Part shown: positions 47,841 to 55,940 of the stretch, piece by piece
Numbering within the stretch: position 1 is the first letter of the stretch
Layout of the letters: each line of letters starts with the position of its first letter
Assembly: GCA_964501945.1 (NCBI GenBank)
Contig: CAZCTY010000001.1
Span: 55,355 to 119,354, forward strand
Direction of reading: 5' to 3'
DNA: 64,000 nt
Source of the DNA: 21-14-0-10-32-9 sp964501945
GTDB taxonomy: Archaea > Nanobdellota > Nanobdellia > Woesearchaeales > 21-14-0-10-32-9
Translations under genes and position numbers: made by a program
The notes under the pieces: generated by a model
Told to the model about the DNA's origin: nothing
The model's input: only the letters and a program-made list of their open reading frames with translations
Databases searched by the model: none

Positions 47841-48545
47841 TTATTGCAACTCCAAGTAAAAGTAGTACGGAGTAGGATTTTCATCAGTACCGTCTTCACC
47901 AACAAGTAATTGGAAATGCCAAGGAAGACCATCGAAACCAGCAGGACTAGTATCTTCTATTATGGTTGTGTAAACCATATCATCTCCTGCCTTTAACAAA
48001 ACCTGCCAAAAAGCATTACCTTGCTCACCACTCGCATTATATGCTTGAGTCGTAGGACAACCAGTAATCGCTTGACCACCAACTTCAAAAGCAGGGTGAT
48101 CTGTATTAGTAAAAGTATTATTAACACTATCAGGATCATCAGGCGATTGACCCAAAGCAGCCGCCTCATCAGATATATCAGTTACATCAGGACACAAAAT
48201 AGTATCCCAACTCACAGCATCGTTCCTACTAGCATAAACCTGACCTGTAGGTACAGAAACATTCCAGTCATAAAAATTATTACCACTAGAATCTGCAAGG
48301 ACAATTTCCCCTGTTATGTTACCATAGAAACCTTGCCAATGCCTAGTTACAGACAAACCATGCAAGGACAATTCAGTCACATTACCTGCCTGCGCATCAA
48401 CTTCTTGCGGCGCGATTTCTTCTTCAAACCTCGAACTCTCTATTACGTCTGCTGTCTCAGCACCCAAAGGCTGCGCTGCTACAAAACTTACCATTAGTAG
48501 CAAAGAGAGAGCAAACACTCCCAAAAAATATGTTCTCCCCTTCAT
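47841..48545 (-). CDS. Secreted exodomain protein, cassette B first gene (234 aa)
   Basis: I place the start at ATG 48545; the longer frame from TTG 48563 would put the GGAGG site (48557-48561) inside the gene, while it fits as ribosome site for 48545. The signal peptide ends near FVAAQPLGAE. The outer module follows in its W-Q-G-F-Y-G-N form and closes with YYFYLELQ. Counterpart of the 258-aa protein in cassette A. The regulator gene at 48582-49154 lies just upstream in the same direction, so it is probably co-transcribed. Confidence 0.75.
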   Translation of the reverse strand: MKGRTYFLGVFALSLLLMVSFVAAQPLGAETADVIESSRFEEEIAPQEVDAQAGNVTELSLHGLSVTRHWQGFYGNITGEIVLADSSGNNFYDWNVSVPTGQVYASRNDAVSWDTILCPDVTDISDEAAALGQSPDDPDSVNNTFTNTDHPAFEVGGQAITGCPTTQAYNASGEQGNAFWQVLLKAGDDMVYTTIIEDTSPAGFDGLPWHFQLLVGEDGTDENPTPYYFYLELQ

Positions 48546-48581
48546 TTTCTTTTTTTCCTCCAAATCTTTTTTAACTTTATT

Positions 48582-49154
48582 TTAAGTTATCATCCTCTTA
48601 CTAATTTTATGAGGATCGTAAATAGGATAGTAGCTTTCTTGAGATGCCTCAACATCACCAACAGTGATTTCTTCAACACCCAAACCATCAACTAATTTTT
48701 TTGAAACATTATCCTTGAAAATTATTTTAACACTTGATTTAGGAGATTCTTCAACAAAAATCCCAGCTATTTGATCGATGCTTTCTTTTAACGCGAAGTA
48801 CGTTTTTTCTATTTCCTCGTGCTTGTTACTGTATGGATAGAGCCAAATTTTAATCAAAGCTTTTTTGTGCTCGTCAATACTGATCATTTTTTTCTCAACG
48901 AAACCATCAGCTGTTACAATTAAGTAAGCATTATCTTTCGCGATGCTATAAACAACTCTTGGCTGGCCCTTGTCACGATTACTTATTCTCTCACTTTTTA
49001 CGATGTTTGCAAGCTCGAGGAATCTTAATGATTGGCTGATGTTTGACATTGAAGTATTTGCAAGCTTTGCCAATTCTAAAGGTGATTTTTTTTCTCGAGC
49101 TAACGCTTTCAAAATGTTCCATTTTGCGCTTGTAAAAAGTGTCTCTTGATCCAT
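48582..49154 (-). CDS. ArsR/MarR-like winged-helix regulator of cassette B (190 aa)
   Basis: Residues 1-75 are a winged helix (L-F-T-S-A-K-W-N-I-L-K-A-L, S-P-L-E-L-A-K, T-S-M-S-N-I-S-Q-S-L-R-F-L-E, then a wing with Q-P-R-V-V-Y-S). The C-terminal part is alpha/beta and unrecognised. ATG 49154 is chosen over a start at 49217 because AGGAGAG (49168-49174) precedes it and the longer form would run into its promoter. It heads the cassette B operon. An ATACA-N4-TGTAT repeat is near its transcription start and a similar one is at cassette A, so it may control both cassettes and itself. Confidence 0.7.
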   Translation of the reverse strand: MDQETLFTSAKWNILKALAREKKSPLELAKLANTSMSNISQSLRFLELANIVKSERISNRDKGQPRVVYSIAKDNAYLIVTADGFVEKKMISIDEHKKALIKIWLYPYSNKHEEIEKTYFALKESIDQIAGIFVEESPKSSVKIIFKDNVSKKLVDGLGVEEITVGDVEASQESYYPIYDPHKISKRMIT

Positions 49155-49240
49155 TTTTGCTCTTTTTTCTCTCCTAAACAAACACAAAAATGCGTCTTTT
49201 AAGCCACGTATATACAAAATCGTTGCTTGTGGCTTTTAGT

Positions 49241-49295
49241 ATACATTTTTGTATTCTGATTTAATCAATGTGATAGCTCATATTTAAATGTTTCG
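49241..49295 (-). promoter_or_regulatory. Cassette B regulator promoter with inverted-repeat operator
   Basis: A BRE/TATA unit (complement of TATTTAAATGTTTCG, 49281-49295) is followed by ATACA-TTTT-TGTAT (49241-49254) close to the expected start of transcription. A further GTATATAC lies at 49208-49215. The spacing suggests autorepression. Confidence 0.5.
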
Positions 49296-49347
49296 TTTTT
49301 TACAATAAAATTTAATTTGTAGAAGTTGAAAATAAACAAAAATAAAG

Positions 49348-49381
49348 TTATTACACTAATTAAGTTATTTATGAATTAGTT
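49348..49381 (+). repeat. Left arm of a perfect 34-bp inverted repeat
   Basis: This sequence (begins TTATTACACTAATT) is the exact reverse complement of 50877-50910. Matching continues inward with one indel to an AAAGCC/GGCTTT block (49388-49393 and 50866-50871). The arms bracket the 251-aa exoprotein gene and the tandem-HTH gene. Each arm also contains a 7-bp inverted pair (ACTAATT/AATTAGT). Confidence 0.75.
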
Positions 49382-49425
49382 ATTTTTAAAGCCTGAAAAC
49401 TAAAAATTTTTGATAATTGCAGAAA

Positions 49426-50181
49426 TCAATAAATTTCTGCAAAGAAATAATAAGTTGTAGGATCGGCAGCAGTCGGATCTTCAGGAACAATTAATTGAAA
49501 ATCATAAAACTGAGAATCATAACCAACTTGAGCTTGCTCTATTAACGATGCAAAAACCAAATTACTAGATCCATCTTCAAGCAAAATTTCCTGGAAACTA
49601 GACTCGACAGACGGCTCTTGCCTAGCATCATCAACGTAAGTTGCAATAGCTCTACAAGAACTTTCAACTATTTGAGTGGTTCCAACAAAGAAACTCCTAT
49701 GAATTGTTTCGTTAAACGTTCTATTTATACTATCAGCACTCTCATCATCAATATTCAAATTGAGTTGCTCACTTAATATGCTCTGCTCACTCGCACAATC
49801 TATGCTTGCCCAATCAATATCTTCATGACGTGTAACATAAACTTGACCTGAAACAGTGACTAAATCCCAATCATAAATAGATTGGCTGCTCGCATCTTGC
49901 AGAGCAAGTCTACCGGAGACGTTACCAACATACGCTTTCCAACGAGGAGTTTGAAAAGTACCATTTAAAACAAGCGTAGTAAATGTTCCGCCAGCAGTAG
50001 TTAACTCGGCAGCAGGCTCAGGAGTAATAGTTTCAGTTTCGTTTAGTGATATATCTACACCGGCAGGCTGAGCACTAACACTGCTTGAAATATTTAAAGC
50101 CCCAAAAGAGCTTGTTATGAGTAAAACTAAGAGGAATACAATAACTAATTTCTCCATCCGCAAATTAGTCGCTTTACTCAT
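49426..50181 (-). CDS. Secreted exodomain protein, single copy (251 aa)
   Basis: A signal peptide (ends near SVSAQPAGVD) leads to the outer module: G-G-T-F, T-P-R-W-K-A-Y-V-G-N, R-H-E-D-I-D-W with Cys, A-D-S-I-N-R-T-F, and C-terminal YYFFAEIY. It is the fifth small member of the family in the window, nearest to the second cassette genes. Its start overlaps the stop of the tandem-HTH gene by 8 bp, so the pair forms an operon; the pair sits inside a 34-bp inverted repeat. Confidence 0.75.
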   Translation of the reverse strand: MSKATNLRMEKLVIVFLLVLLITSSFGALNISSSVSAQPAGVDISLNETETITPEPAAELTTAGGTFTTLVLNGTFQTPRWKAYVGNVSGRLALQDASSQSIYDWDLVTVSGQVYVTRHEDIDWASIDCASEQSILSEQLNLNIDDESADSINRTFNETIHRSFFVGTTQIVESSCRAIATYVDDARQEPSVESSFQEILLEDGSSNLVFASLIEQAQVGYDSQFYDFQLIVPEDPTAADPTTYYFFAEIY

Positions 50182-50677
50182 TTTTTACACCTTTTTTATC
50201 GAGCTTTTTTTTGGCCCTGCTCAAAACAGTCCAAACAGTTTTCTCATTTTTTCCTAAAATTAAAGCAATTTTTTTAACACTAAATCCAAGATTTTTCAAA
50301 TACAGAGAAACAGACTCTAAAACAGACAATTCTCTATTTTTTAGAACATCACTACTTATGCTGACGGTTGGGCAAGAATTGTTTTCCTTGAAGAAAATTT
50401 GCTTGGATTTGGCTTTGTTGTAAGTTACCCAAACAGTTCTTTGATCTCGGTTAATTAAAGAACCTATCTTAGAGTATTGCATAGAATGTTGCTCTTTTAG
50501 ATATTTTACAATCGCCTCTAAACCGCTAAGTCCTTGTCTGAAAATCTCGCAAGGAATACTTATTTTGATGCCTTCATCAATGTTTTGAAGGTTTTGATTG
50601 AAATTATTTTGCGAGATGGAGAGCTCCATTTTGCTTTCATAAGAATTTTTATCAATAGAGCTCTCTGTAAAAAACAT
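50174..50677 (-). CDS. Tandem helix-turn-helix regulator (167 aa)
   Basis: Two similar halves each hold a sigma-region-4-like helix-turn-helix: residues 41-95 (L-S-G-L-E-A-I-V-K-Y-L-K ... R-T-V-W-V-T-Y-N-K-A-K) and 103-158 (L-S-V-L-E-S-V-S-L-Y-L-K ... K-T-V-W-T-V-L-S-R-A-K). The halves look like an internal duplication. The promoter region carries three copies of one 10-bp repeat, fitting a protein with two DNA-binding units. It is coupled to the 251-aa exoprotein gene. Likely a local activator or repressor. Confidence 0.7.
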   Translation of the reverse strand: MFFTESSIDKNSYESKMELSISQNNFNQNLQNIDEGIKISIPCEIFRQGLSGLEAIVKYLKEQHSMQYSKIGSLINRDQRTVWVTYNKAKSKQIFFKENNSCPTVSISSDVLKNRELSVLESVSLYLKNLGFSVKKIALILGKNEKTVWTVLSRAKKKLDKKGVKNE

Positions 50678-50682
50678 AAATA

Positions 50683-50776
50683 CTTATTATGTGGGGTTTA
50701 TTTATAAATGTTTTGATGATGTTTTTAATAAATGCTTATTATGTAAGATTAATTTTTTTATTAATACTTATTATGT
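50683..50776. promoter_or_regulatory. Three CTTATTATGT iterons around the tandem-HTH promoter
   Basis: CTTATTATGT occurs at 50683-50692, 50735-50744 and 50767-50776 in the same orientation; flanks are also similar (A-T-A/G before, A-G-G-G-T-T-like after). Starts are 52 and 32 bp apart, near five and three helical turns. The promoter box (complement of TTTATAAATGTTTTG, 50701-50715) lies between copies 1 and 2. Probable binding sites of the tandem-HTH protein. Confidence 0.6.
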
Positions 50777-50876
50777 AGGGTTGTTTTTTAGGGGTTTTTT
50801 AGTTTTTGGGGTTGTTGTTTTGGCGTTGTGTTTTTTTGCGATTGTTTATAATTTTGCTTTTTTAGGGCTTTAAATA

Positions 50877-50910
50877 AACTAATTCATAAATAACTTAATT
50901 AGTGTAATAA
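50877..50910 (-). repeat. Right arm of the 34-bp inverted repeat
   Basis: Exact reverse complement of 49348-49381. No transposase or invertase gene lies between the arms or next to them. Confidence 0.75.
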
Positions 50911-51094
50911 ATTAAATTTATTGTTTAATGAAGTATTGTGGTTTATGAAGTGTTGTGTTTTTTAAAATATTGTTTTTTTATAATTATTGTGGGATATGTA
51001 ATTGTGAATTAGCGGTATTGTGGACGAGAAAAACTAAAAAAAACAATTTATGCGTAGAAAAAACTAAAAAATAAGAATGAAAAACAACGAAAAA

Positions 51095-52168
51095 TCAATT
51101 TTTATGATTATCAAAAGGCTCTAAGAAATTACTAAGTTGTTGATTTACCATGATAAAAGTCGTACGCTTACTAAACTCACGCAGATTCCTCGCACCGATA
51201 TAAGTTCCCGTACTACGAAGAGAACCAAGAACTTCCTGAACGAAATTATTAACGTCGCCTTTGTAAGGCACCTCTGTAGTTCTACCTTCGCTCGCGCGAT
51301 GCTCATCAACTTTTCCGTAGAATTTGTTCATAGCGGTTTTTGAGCTCATCCCGAAGTGTTCTTTGAATTTTTGACCATTCTTTTCAATCAAGTCTCCTCC
51401 GCTCTGCTCATAACCTGCAAACATAGAACCAACCATGACAAAGTCAGCTCCACCACCAAAAGCCTTTGCAATACACGAAGGGCTGGTAATTCCTCCATCA
51501 CTCATAATTCTCCCAGCGCCTTCTCCTTTGCTTATGCCGTGAGCAGCGTCTCCGCATTCTATTACTGCGCTTAGCTGAGGATAGCCAACACCTGTTTGTT
51601 TTCGCGTTAGACAAGCACTACCACTCCCAATACCAATTTTTACTATGTCTGCCCCTTCTAATAATAATTGTTCTGTTATCTCATTTGTTACAACGTTACC
51701 AGCAATTATTATATGCTCAGGGCATAAGCTTCTGAGTTTTTTTACTGCGCCTGAAAATCTTTCTAAGTATCCGTTAGGAACATCTAAACAAAGAAAGCTA
51801 AAGTTATCTAACAATTTTTTTTCTTTCATAAAATGTAATTTTTCAAAGTCCTCATCTCTAATACCTAAGGTGTATGCTACATAATCAGGATTGTTAAATT
51901 CTTGAAAGAATTTTTCAAATTCTTCAACGGAGTAAAATTTATGAAAAGCAGTAATCATTTTGTGTTTGCTTAACGCATGCGCCATGCCAAACGTTCCTGA
52001 AGTTGCCATGTTCGCCGTGATTATAGGAATACCGGTCCAAGTCTTAGGCGAGTGTAAGAATTTAAATGTACGCTCTAAAACAACATCTTTTCTAGATGTT
52101 AGGGTGCTTCGCTTCGGCCTTATTAATACGTTCGAAAAATCTAACTTGGGTTCATGATCTATTCTCAT
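51095..52168 (-). CDS. guaC: GMP reductase
   Basis: This NADPH-dependent enzyme converts GMP to IMP and ammonia in purine salvage. The sequence follows E. coli/animal GMP reductase end to end: an opening like M-R-I-x-x-x-x-K-L-D-F-x-x-V-L-I-R-P-K-R, catalytic Cys186 in G-I-G-S-G-S-A-C-L-T-R, T-G-V-G-Y-P-Q-L-S-A-V-I-E-C, S-D-G-G-I-T, and F-G-G-G-A-D-F-V-M. It lacks the CBS pair of IMP dehydrogenase; at 357 residues it is close to the ~347 of E. coli. The gene stands alone with its own promoter, lacks the A/C skew of the window, and resembles bacterial/eukaryal GuaC, which suggests transfer. Confidence 0.9.
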   Translation of the reverse strand: MRIDHEPKLDFSNVLIRPKRSTLTSRKDVVLERTFKFLHSPKTWTGIPIITANMATSGTFGMAHALSKHKMITAFHKFYSVEEFEKFFQEFNNPDYVAYTLGIRDEDFEKLHFMKEKKLLDNFSFLCLDVPNGYLERFSGAVKKLRSLCPEHIIIAGNVVTNEITEQLLLEGADIVKIGIGSGSACLTRKQTGVGYPQLSAVIECGDAAHGISKGEGAGRIMSDGGITSPSCIAKAFGGGADFVMVGSMFAGYEQSGGDLIEKNGQKFKEHFGMSSKTAMNKFYGKVDEHRASEGRTTEVPYKGDVNNFVQEVLGSLRSTGTYIGARNLREFSKRTTFIMVNQQLSNFLEPFDNHKN

Positions 52169-52303
52169 AAAAATATAAGAATTTTAAGAAGTATATTAAA
52201 GTTTCTCAAAAACAAGAAAATTTGTCACCATTAATAAATAGAAAATTTTATATAGGTGATAGGTTTTAACAAAAATAATAGCTAAAATCAGGGAAAAATT
52301 ACT

Positions 52304-52801
52304 ATGCAAAATGAAGATTCTATACAAGACCAACAATTATTCCACTTAATTAAAAATATAGCAAATAGAACTGAAAACGGGGTAGAAACAAACCTAATAG
52401 TGGGATATAGCTTGTTTAAAGCACTATCAAGATATGAACCAGAATCACAAAATATATCACCAGAACAAGCAAAATTCGATGAAATAAAACAAGTTTACAG
52501 AGAACTAAAACAAAATCTACAATACTGCATAAAACACGGAGGACAAAAAACATTTTTGAACCTTATTCCAACAGAAGGAGTCATGCGAGAGTATGCAACA
52601 GAACAAATGAAACCGAGAAGCAAATTACTAGAACAAATAGTTAGAACAAACTCTTTTCAACGAGCAGAGAAAAACTTCGGAGACTACGTAGAGACAAAAG
52701 CAGACAAATTACAAGAAATAGTTTTAGATAGAGGAGAGTTTAAAGGAAATAAGAATACACTCACAAACGATTATGAGGCAGTTTTAAAATCATTTTTATA
52801 A
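52304..52801 (+). CDS. Unknown helical protein (165 aa)
   Basis: Cytosolic, Gln/Glu/Lys-rich and helical, with no recognised motif (phrases H-L-I-K-N-I-A-N-R-T and K-T-F-L-N-L-I-P-T-E-G). It precedes the PhoH-like gene by 27 bp on the same strand, and that gene has its own strong GAGGGGG site, so the two are probably co-transcribed. A partner of the PhoH-like protein is a possibility only. Confidence 0.6.
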   Translation: MQNEDSIQDQQLFHLIKNIANRTENGVETNLIVGYSLFKALSRYEPESQNISPEQAKFDEIKQVYRELKQNLQYCIKHGGQKTFLNLIPTEGVMREYATEQMKPRSKLLEQIVRTNSFQRAEKNFGDYVETKADKLQEIVLDRGEFKGNKNTLTNDYEAVLKSFL

Positions 52802-52828
52802 AAAAACAGTTTTTTTGAGGGGGAAGTA

Positions 52829-54445
52829 ATGACTAATGCAAACCAATACCACAATATATATGTGCCTTTAGCAGACGTAATAGATTTATCAGGACCAGGA
52901 GTCTTAAAAGAGTTCGAACCTAAAGCAGAAGATGAAAAAAACTTAATTGTTTTACATGAAGGGATGAAAAAAGAGCTTACAAGATTAAAAAATAGAGGCT
53001 CAGTCGCCGCAAGAGATTTTCTAAGAGAAATGCAACAATCAACAGATAAAATAAGTTGGAATGAATCAAAACCAGATGACTATGTAATACATAATATTTC
53101 AAGCAAATTAGATGTTGCCTTTTTGAAAGGAGAGATAAGAAATGAAGCCGAATTTAAAGGACTTGAAGATAGAATAAAAAAAACATGGTCAGCAACAGAT
53201 TTAGATGAAAAAAATCCATATACAAAACCAATATTTATCACAACGAAAGATGAAGATGTAATAGATTTAAAACACCAAAAAATAATATCACAAAAACCAG
53301 ACTTTTTAATAGTGGATTCAGATGTAGTAAAAAAAGGAGTTGTAACAGCGACGTCTTCAAAATTCATACAAAGAATCTTCTCTGACCCGAATAATACTAT
53401 GAGCTTAGATGAGGCAATAGACTTAATAAGACCGCAAGGAGATGTATTATACCCGAATCAATTCATAAGAATAAGGGGGGGAGGCGAGGAACAATACGCA
53501 AAAGTAGCATGCGATTTAATAAAATCACCATCAGGAAAAATAATAGGATATGAAAATGCACGAGTCGAACTTTTTGGAAAAAAAGAATACGGAAAAGAAA
53601 TTAAAATAGGAGAGCGTAGAAGAACGCCAGACATTTTAGGAATCACGCCACAAGACATGGAACAATACATAGCATTCCAACACATGTTCTACAACCAAGA
53701 CGTAGAAGTAGTATTTTTAACAGGATACGCAGGCTCAGGAAAAACATTACTATCATATGCGGCAGCAATAGACCACGTACTACAATACGATAAAGAAGTA
53801 GCTAAATTAAGAGGTAGTGGACTAGACAAATATGGAAAAGAGAGAAGAAGCTTTTTTGATAAAGCACTACTAATAAAACCAGACGACTTCGTCGGAGGCA
53901 GAAACCCAGGATGGCTACCAGGAGATTTGTTTAAAAAATTAAAAGATCACTTCAAACCATTTCTACACGCACATGAAGAGACAGTTTTAGATGAGACTAT
54001 GAGATTTGATGATTTATTTGCACACCCAAAAAGAGGCAACGATTATTTTGAAAAACCAAGAGAGGAGGGTGTGAGTAGAGCAAAAATAAATGGCGAGGCA
54101 TATTTACCTTCAAAAAATGAAGCATTAGTACCAATACACATAGGACATATAAGAGGAGCATCAATGAAACACTTAATAGTAGTTGATGAACCATCAAATC
54201 TAACACCCTACGAGATGAAAACACTCATGGAGAGAGCAGCACCAGGCTCTAGAATATTCATATCAGGAGACCCAAAACAAGTAGATAACCCGAGATGCAC
54301 AACGGATATAAATGGATTAACACACGCAGTAAAACACTACCTGCCATCACCAATCTCAGCAGTACTACACCTAACAAGAAATTACAGATCAGCAGCCGCA
54401 GAACACGCTAGAACGTGGAACGTGTACCAAGACTCACACCAATAA
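52829..54445 (+). CDS. PhoH-like ATPase with eroded PIN domain (538 aa)
   Basis: The C-terminal half is a PhoH P-loop ATPase: Walker A G299-Y-A-G-S-G-K-T306, Walker B L-I-V-V-D453-E-P-S-N-L-T-P, G-D-P-K-Q-V-D-N-P and L-T-R-N-Y-R. PhoH2 proteins couple a PIN ribonuclease to an RNA helicase. Here the N-terminal ~170 residues keep the PIN layout (Y-V-P-L-A-D-V-I-D-L; L-H-E-G-M-K-K-E-L; F-I-T-T-K-D-E-D) but the first acidic block is not the usual L-D-T-N, so nuclease activity is doubtful. A long insert (340-430) separates Walker A and B. It ends 12 bp inside the convergent membrane protein gene. Confidence 0.8.
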   Translation: MTNANQYHNIYVPLADVIDLSGPGVLKEFEPKAEDEKNLIVLHEGMKKELTRLKNRGSVAARDFLREMQQSTDKISWNESKPDDYVIHNISSKLDVAFLKGEIRNEAEFKGLEDRIKKTWSATDLDEKNPYTKPIFITTKDEDVIDLKHQKIISQKPDFLIVDSDVVKKGVVTATSSKFIQRIFSDPNNTMSLDEAIDLIRPQGDVLYPNQFIRIRGGGEEQYAKVACDLIKSPSGKIIGYENARVELFGKKEYGKEIKIGERRRTPDILGITPQDMEQYIAFQHMFYNQDVEVVFLTGYAGSGKTLLSYAAAIDHVLQYDKEVAKLRGSGLDKYGKERRSFFDKALLIKPDDFVGGRNPGWLPGDLFKKLKDHFKPFLHAHEETVLDETMRFDDLFAHPKRGNDYFEKPREEGVSRAKINGEAYLPSKNEALVPIHIGHIRGASMKHLIVVDEPSNLTPYEMKTLMERAAPGSRIFISGDPKQVDNPRCTTDINGLTHAVKHYLPSPISAVLHLTRNYRSAAAEHARTWNVYQDSHQ

Positions 54446-55054
54446 AAGAAATAAATAAGCCAAACCAAAATATAAGGCTTCAAGAAAAATAGATAAGAAA
54501 CTAGACATAATAAAAATAGCAAAAAGCATAGGATATACTTCTCGCCAAGTCAAACTATAAATAGATGTTAATAACAAATACAAAAAGATAGATGTAATAA
54601 TAGCATCAACTAAGAAAATAGGCGTACCTGCAAAAACAAGAAAAGCACTCAAAAAAAAGCCCACAATTAAACTTTCTTTAAATGAGGAAACATCTTGCTT
54701 GATACGAGCCCTATAACCTCTAAGAAACCAATGAAGAACGGACGCAATAAAAAAACTATAAAATAAGAATAAAACAAGGCTAGGAACAATAGAAACAAAA
54801 CTCCCAGTATCAAATAAAAACCAATAAATAACAAGAAAAATAAAAATACCGGTAGTGTACAAATAAAAGTATTTAGCAAAAAAAGACAAAACAAGATCAA
54901 AACCCTTAGACGAAAAACTCTTAGTTTCCTCTAAAGTCTCATCAATTAAAGATTCCTCAACACCAAGCTCTAAGAATTTACGCTTAATAAAATCATCATC
55001 AATTCTTTTTTTCCTCAAATCAATAATACTTCTGCGAAGCTCACCTTTTTTCAT
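54434..55054 (-). CDS. Multi-pass membrane protein (206 aa)
   Basis: The first 45 residues are charged and helical (L-R-K-K-R-I-D-D-D-F-I-K-R-K-F), like a small cytosolic domain; four or five TM segments follow from about 50 to 206. No family recognised. Its promoter carries a 13-bp palindrome (55068-55080). It overlaps the PhoH-like gene tail-to-tail. Confidence 0.65.
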   Translation of the reverse strand: MKKGELRRSIIDLRKKRIDDDFIKRKFLELGVEESLIDETLEETKSFSSKGFDLVLSFFAKYFYLYTTGIFIFLVIYWFLFDTGSFVSIVPSLVLFLFYSFFIASVLHWFLRGYRARIKQDVSSFKESLIVGFFLSAFLVFAGTPIFLVDAIITSIFLYLLLTSIYSLTWREVYPMLFAIFIMSSFLSIFLEALYFGLAYLFLLLV

Positions 55055-55067
55055 AAAATAAAAATAA

Positions 55068-55080
55068 AAAGCCAGGCTTT
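55068..55080. promoter_or_regulatory. Small palindrome at membrane-protein promoter
   Basis: AAAGCC-A-GGCTTT lies between a TATA-like stretch (complement, near 55085-55095) and ATG 55054. It could be an operator; it is short enough to be chance. Confidence 0.3.
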
Positions 55081-55170
55081 AAATATTTTTATACTAAAGA
55101 TAAAAATAAAAAAAGCTAAGAAAATCAAAAAATTATATAAACAAAGAACAAAATATAAAAAAATAAGAAG

Positions 55171-55935
55171 ATGAAAATGAAAATAATAACGATAATAACA
55201 CTATTACTTCTAGTAGCTCTAACAAGCTGCACAACACAAGAACAAGTAACAATACCAGAAGAGAAACAAGTAAGACTCGATATAAACCTCGGATTTACAC
55301 CGAATATAAACCCAGAGTTTAACGCATCAATGACAACACCATCACCAAGCCTTTACGCATACAAAGAAAACGAAACCGAGAATATAATAGCGCACGACAC
55401 AAGATTATACAAATTCAGCCATTACAAAATAGAACCAGAAAACGAAGAAAAATACGAAGTAACAAAGAATAATTACACATTAAACCTAACCCAAAATTAC
55501 ACGGTGACAGCATTTTTCGGATGCCAAATAACACAAGCATGCAATAAAGTGAGCATATGCGAAAATAATAAGTGCAAATCAATAATCGAACAAGAACCAC
55601 AACCAAAAGCAACAATAACTAAACCAAACTCAACAATACGAATAGATGAAACGCTCGCAACAAGAATAGATAATATACTAAAACAACTAAAATTTGAAAA
55701 CATAGAGCACCAAACATTTGAAGAAATGACAATAAATCAAACACACAACCAAACAACAATAGCAATATTCGAACAAGAAATAGCAATAATTAGAGGTAAA
55801 GACACAGACCTCGCCCAAGGCGTATTTGAAAGATTAATAAAAGATACACTAATAGGTCAAGGAATAGATGAGGCACAAATAAAAAATATAAGAAGCAACC
55901 AATTAAGACGAGATTTATATGAAATATTTATATAA
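55171..55935 (+). CDS. Lipoprotein of unknown function (254 aa)
   Basis: The signal peptide ends in a lipobox (V-A-L-T-S-C20). The mature part has a Thr/Pro-rich beta region with a four-Cys stretch (about 118-135; F-F-G-C ... A-C ... I-C ... K-C) and a helical C-terminus (185-254). It is divergent from the 206-aa membrane protein and convergent with hef (5 bp gap). I do not recognise the family. Confidence 0.65.
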   Translation: MKMKIITIITLLLLVALTSCTTQEQVTIPEEKQVRLDINLGFTPNINPEFNASMTTPSPSLYAYKENETENIIAHDTRLYKFSHYKIEPENEEKYEVTKNNYTLNLTQNYTVTAFFGCQITQACNKVSICENNKCKSIIEQEPQPKATITKPNSTIRIDETLATRIDNILKQLKFENIEHQTFEEMTINQTHNQTTIAIFEQEIAIIRGKDTDLAQGVFERLIKDTLIGQGIDEAQIKNIRSNQLRRDLYEIFI

Positions 55936-55940
55936 AAAAA

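Larger units (their letters stand above)
50678..51094. other. 417-bp intergenic region
   Basis: It holds the iterons and promoter of the tandem-HTH gene (50683-50776), then the right arm of the 34-bp inverted repeat (50877-50910), then about 180 bp of AT-rich sequence in which I see only a loose direct repeat (GAAAAACTAAAAAA near 51032 and 51060). A hydrophobic 60-codon frame over the iterons is not credible as a gene. Confidence 0.6.

Noticed and set aside
50691..50873. 60-codon plus-strand frame over the iterons
   Set aside because: It starts with GTG inside an operator repeat, is T-rich and hydrophobic, and has no promoter or ribosome site.
49348..50910. A complete insertion sequence
   Set aside because: Inverted ends are present but there is no transposase between them and no clear target duplication.
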